Below, piece after piece: positions 63,060 to 64,000 of a DNA stretch of 64,000 nt. Below the pieces are notes generated by a model. That model searched no databases. It was not told where the DNA came from and was given only the letters and a program-made list of their open reading frames with translations. This DNA comes from Telluribacter humicola (GTDB taxonomy: Bacteria > Bacteroidota > Bacteroidia > Cytophagales > Spirosomataceae): assembly GCF_017355935.1 (NCBI RefSeq), contig NZ_JAFIQT010000001.1, positions 2,294,001 through 2,358,000 on the forward strand. The letters are read 5' to 3'. Made by a program: the position numbers and the translations under genes. The stretch's first letter is position 1; the number at the start of each line of letters is the position of its first letter.

Positions 63060-64000
63060 TTGTTGAAAAGGTTAAAGTAATACCACCAGTGTCTATTTCT
63101 GGGAAATGGCATATGATATTGAAAAGTTTATATTCGTCATCTGTGAATATTACGTCAAATGCCGTGCTTTGATATGTAAAGTAAAAGTGGATGAAACTAT
63201 TTGGGTGTCTATTATGACATGAAATTACTATACGGGATAATGCTTCTTTGTGAGGAAATTTGTGCTTGTTAGCTGAATTTGTACTTATCAAGAAATGTTG
63301 ACAATCTATAATATCCATAATATCATCGTTTGTATTACCTTTCGATCCATGTTGCGATATCTTTACAAGATTTAAACTGATGGGGTTTGTTGGTGAATAA
63401 CCTAAACTGTGTAAGGAATTTTTTAACACATCAGGATGTGAGTCACCAGTAAAAAGAGCTTTGAAAGTGCCTATGTTTAATATAAAAGCTATGCTGCTTC
63501 TATTGCTTAATGATGAATCTTTTTCAAAATTTTTCTTAGCTAACTCAATTATCGGAACATCATAGTCTGTTTCTAAAGTACCAACTGAGCCTTCGTTAGG
63601 GGTATTAATACTTTTTTCTTCTTTGCTCCATTCTTCAATAAAGCAGTCAAATTGTTCATTGTCTGGAGATATAACTGTAAGAATAGCTTCACTTATTGTG
63701 TGGACTTGGGTTGCCATAATTGGCCCTTCATTTACTATTCCACTACTCAACAGTAAATCTCTAAGCCAAATCCCCTGTTTTATACTAATATCATTAGAAT
63801 CATTACCTACACTATAAGGTATTGGTGAATAGTTGAACCATACTTCTTTAAAAGAAGATAATCCATACTCTTTCAATAATCGCTTAACCCCTCCTATGTG
63901 GTCCCCATCTGTATGCGTGAGTACTAAAAGATCTAAATTATTATCTTTAGATTGCAGGTCATCTATAATTAGCTTAATTGTACGATTAAAAGTATCAGCG
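63052..64000 (-). CDS. ComEC-like metallo-beta-lactamase-fold protein (5' end outside window)
   Basis: The frame is open to the right edge, so the N-terminus is missing. Just inside the edge the HxDxDHxGG metal motif is complete (LTHTDGDHIGGV, codons around 63890-63930); an apparent TTG start at 63876 would remove it and is rejected. Further motifs are LFTGDSHPD and ISQHGSKGNTN, as in the ComEC/Rec2 branch of metallo-beta-lactamase-fold hydrolases. It is AT-rich and overlaps the downstream protease-PIN gene by 8 bases, so the two form a coupled pair. It may hydrolyse a nucleotide or nucleic-acid signal; this is inference. Confidence 0.8.
   Translation of the reverse strand, partial: ADTFNRTIKLIIDDLQSKDNNLDLLVLTHTDGDHIGGVKRLLKEYGLSSFKEVWFNYSPIPYSVGNDSNDISIKQGIWLRDLLLSSGIVNEGPIMATQVHTISEAILTVISPDNEQFDCFIEEWSKEEKSINTPNEGSVGTLETDYDVPIIELAKKNFEKDSSLSNRSSIAFILNIGTFKALFTGDSHPDVLKNSLHSLGYSPTNPISLNLVKISQHGSKGNTNDDIMDIIDCQHFLISTNSANKHKFPHKEALSRIVISCHNRHPNSFIHFYFTYQSTAFDVIFTDDEYKLFNIICHFPEIDTGGITLTFSTNE

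Noticed and set aside
1-64000. CRISPR arrays, tRNA or rRNA genes, intact insertion sequences
   Set aside because: No regularly spaced direct repeats, cloverleaf-like sequences, rRNA motifs or transposase-like proteins were seen on either strand.

Overview
The window reads as a chromosomal segment of a Bacteroidota bacterium, most likely a member of the Cytophagales (Cytophagaceae/Spirosomataceae type). This is inferred from gene content: a complete eboABCDEF cluster, paired ABC-permease/M1-peptidase fusions, DUF4153, a GH28 lipoprotein, IcmF and a split transketolase. Several upstream regions also carry the Bacteroidota -7 element TAnnTTTG, and starts generally lack a Shine-Dalgarno. No rRNA, tRNA, CRISPR array or intact insertion sequence was found. 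Most of the window is roughly half GC, with compact genes and many ATGA-type overlaps.

Layout. 1-2.2 kb: end of a YdeI/OmdA-like gene, a pentapeptide-repeat protein and a carboxynorspermidine-synthase-like dehydrogenase. 2.3-9.3 kb: DUF456 and the minus-strand ebo operon. 9.4-17.8 kb: MgtC-like protein, aminopeptidase P, secreted subtilase, HAD phosphatase, a thioredoxin-reductase-like flavoprotein with a long palindrome over its promoter, a lipoprotein, GNAT and membrane proteins. 17.8-27.6 kb: an ABC ATPase and two giant tandem permease/M1 peptidase fusions, then a winged-helix regulator operon; a shared 17-bp palindrome precedes both units. 27.6-36.1 kb: DUF1810, DUF2809, a methyltransferase, an alpha/beta hydrolase fused to a seven-bladed PVL-like lectin propeller, a discoidin-like protein and a coupled pair of unknown membrane proteins. 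36.2-45.4 kb: envelope peptidases (C40, M48, M23), an FAH-family enzyme, bacterioferritin-comigratory-type peroxiredoxin, split transketolase and an ECF sigma factor operon. 45.5-55.1 kb: IcmF-type acyl-CoA mutase, carbonic anhydrase plus SulP transporter, a 34-residue membrane peptide, HisB and a GH28 enzyme. 55.2-58.8 kb: small accessory genes (GyrI-like, SUMF1-like, TonB-like, TfoX-like).

From about 58.9 kb to the right edge the sequence turns AT-rich and loses the GTAC enrichment of the rest, indicating acquired DNA. It holds two overlapping minus-strand genes: a ComEC-like metallo-beta-lactamase-fold protein, cut by the window edge, and a 1362-residue protein. I read the latter as trypsin-like protease, helical TPR-like array, GreA/B-C-like domain and C-terminal PIN-like nuclease. 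This is the best candidate for a little-studied system: a predicted protease-gated RNase conflict or defence module.

Two intergenic regions 22 kb apart carry pairs of the same short stem-loop family, and other intergenic regions carry hairpin clusters or nested inverted repeats. Functions given here come from motif reading and memory of families; no database search was run.
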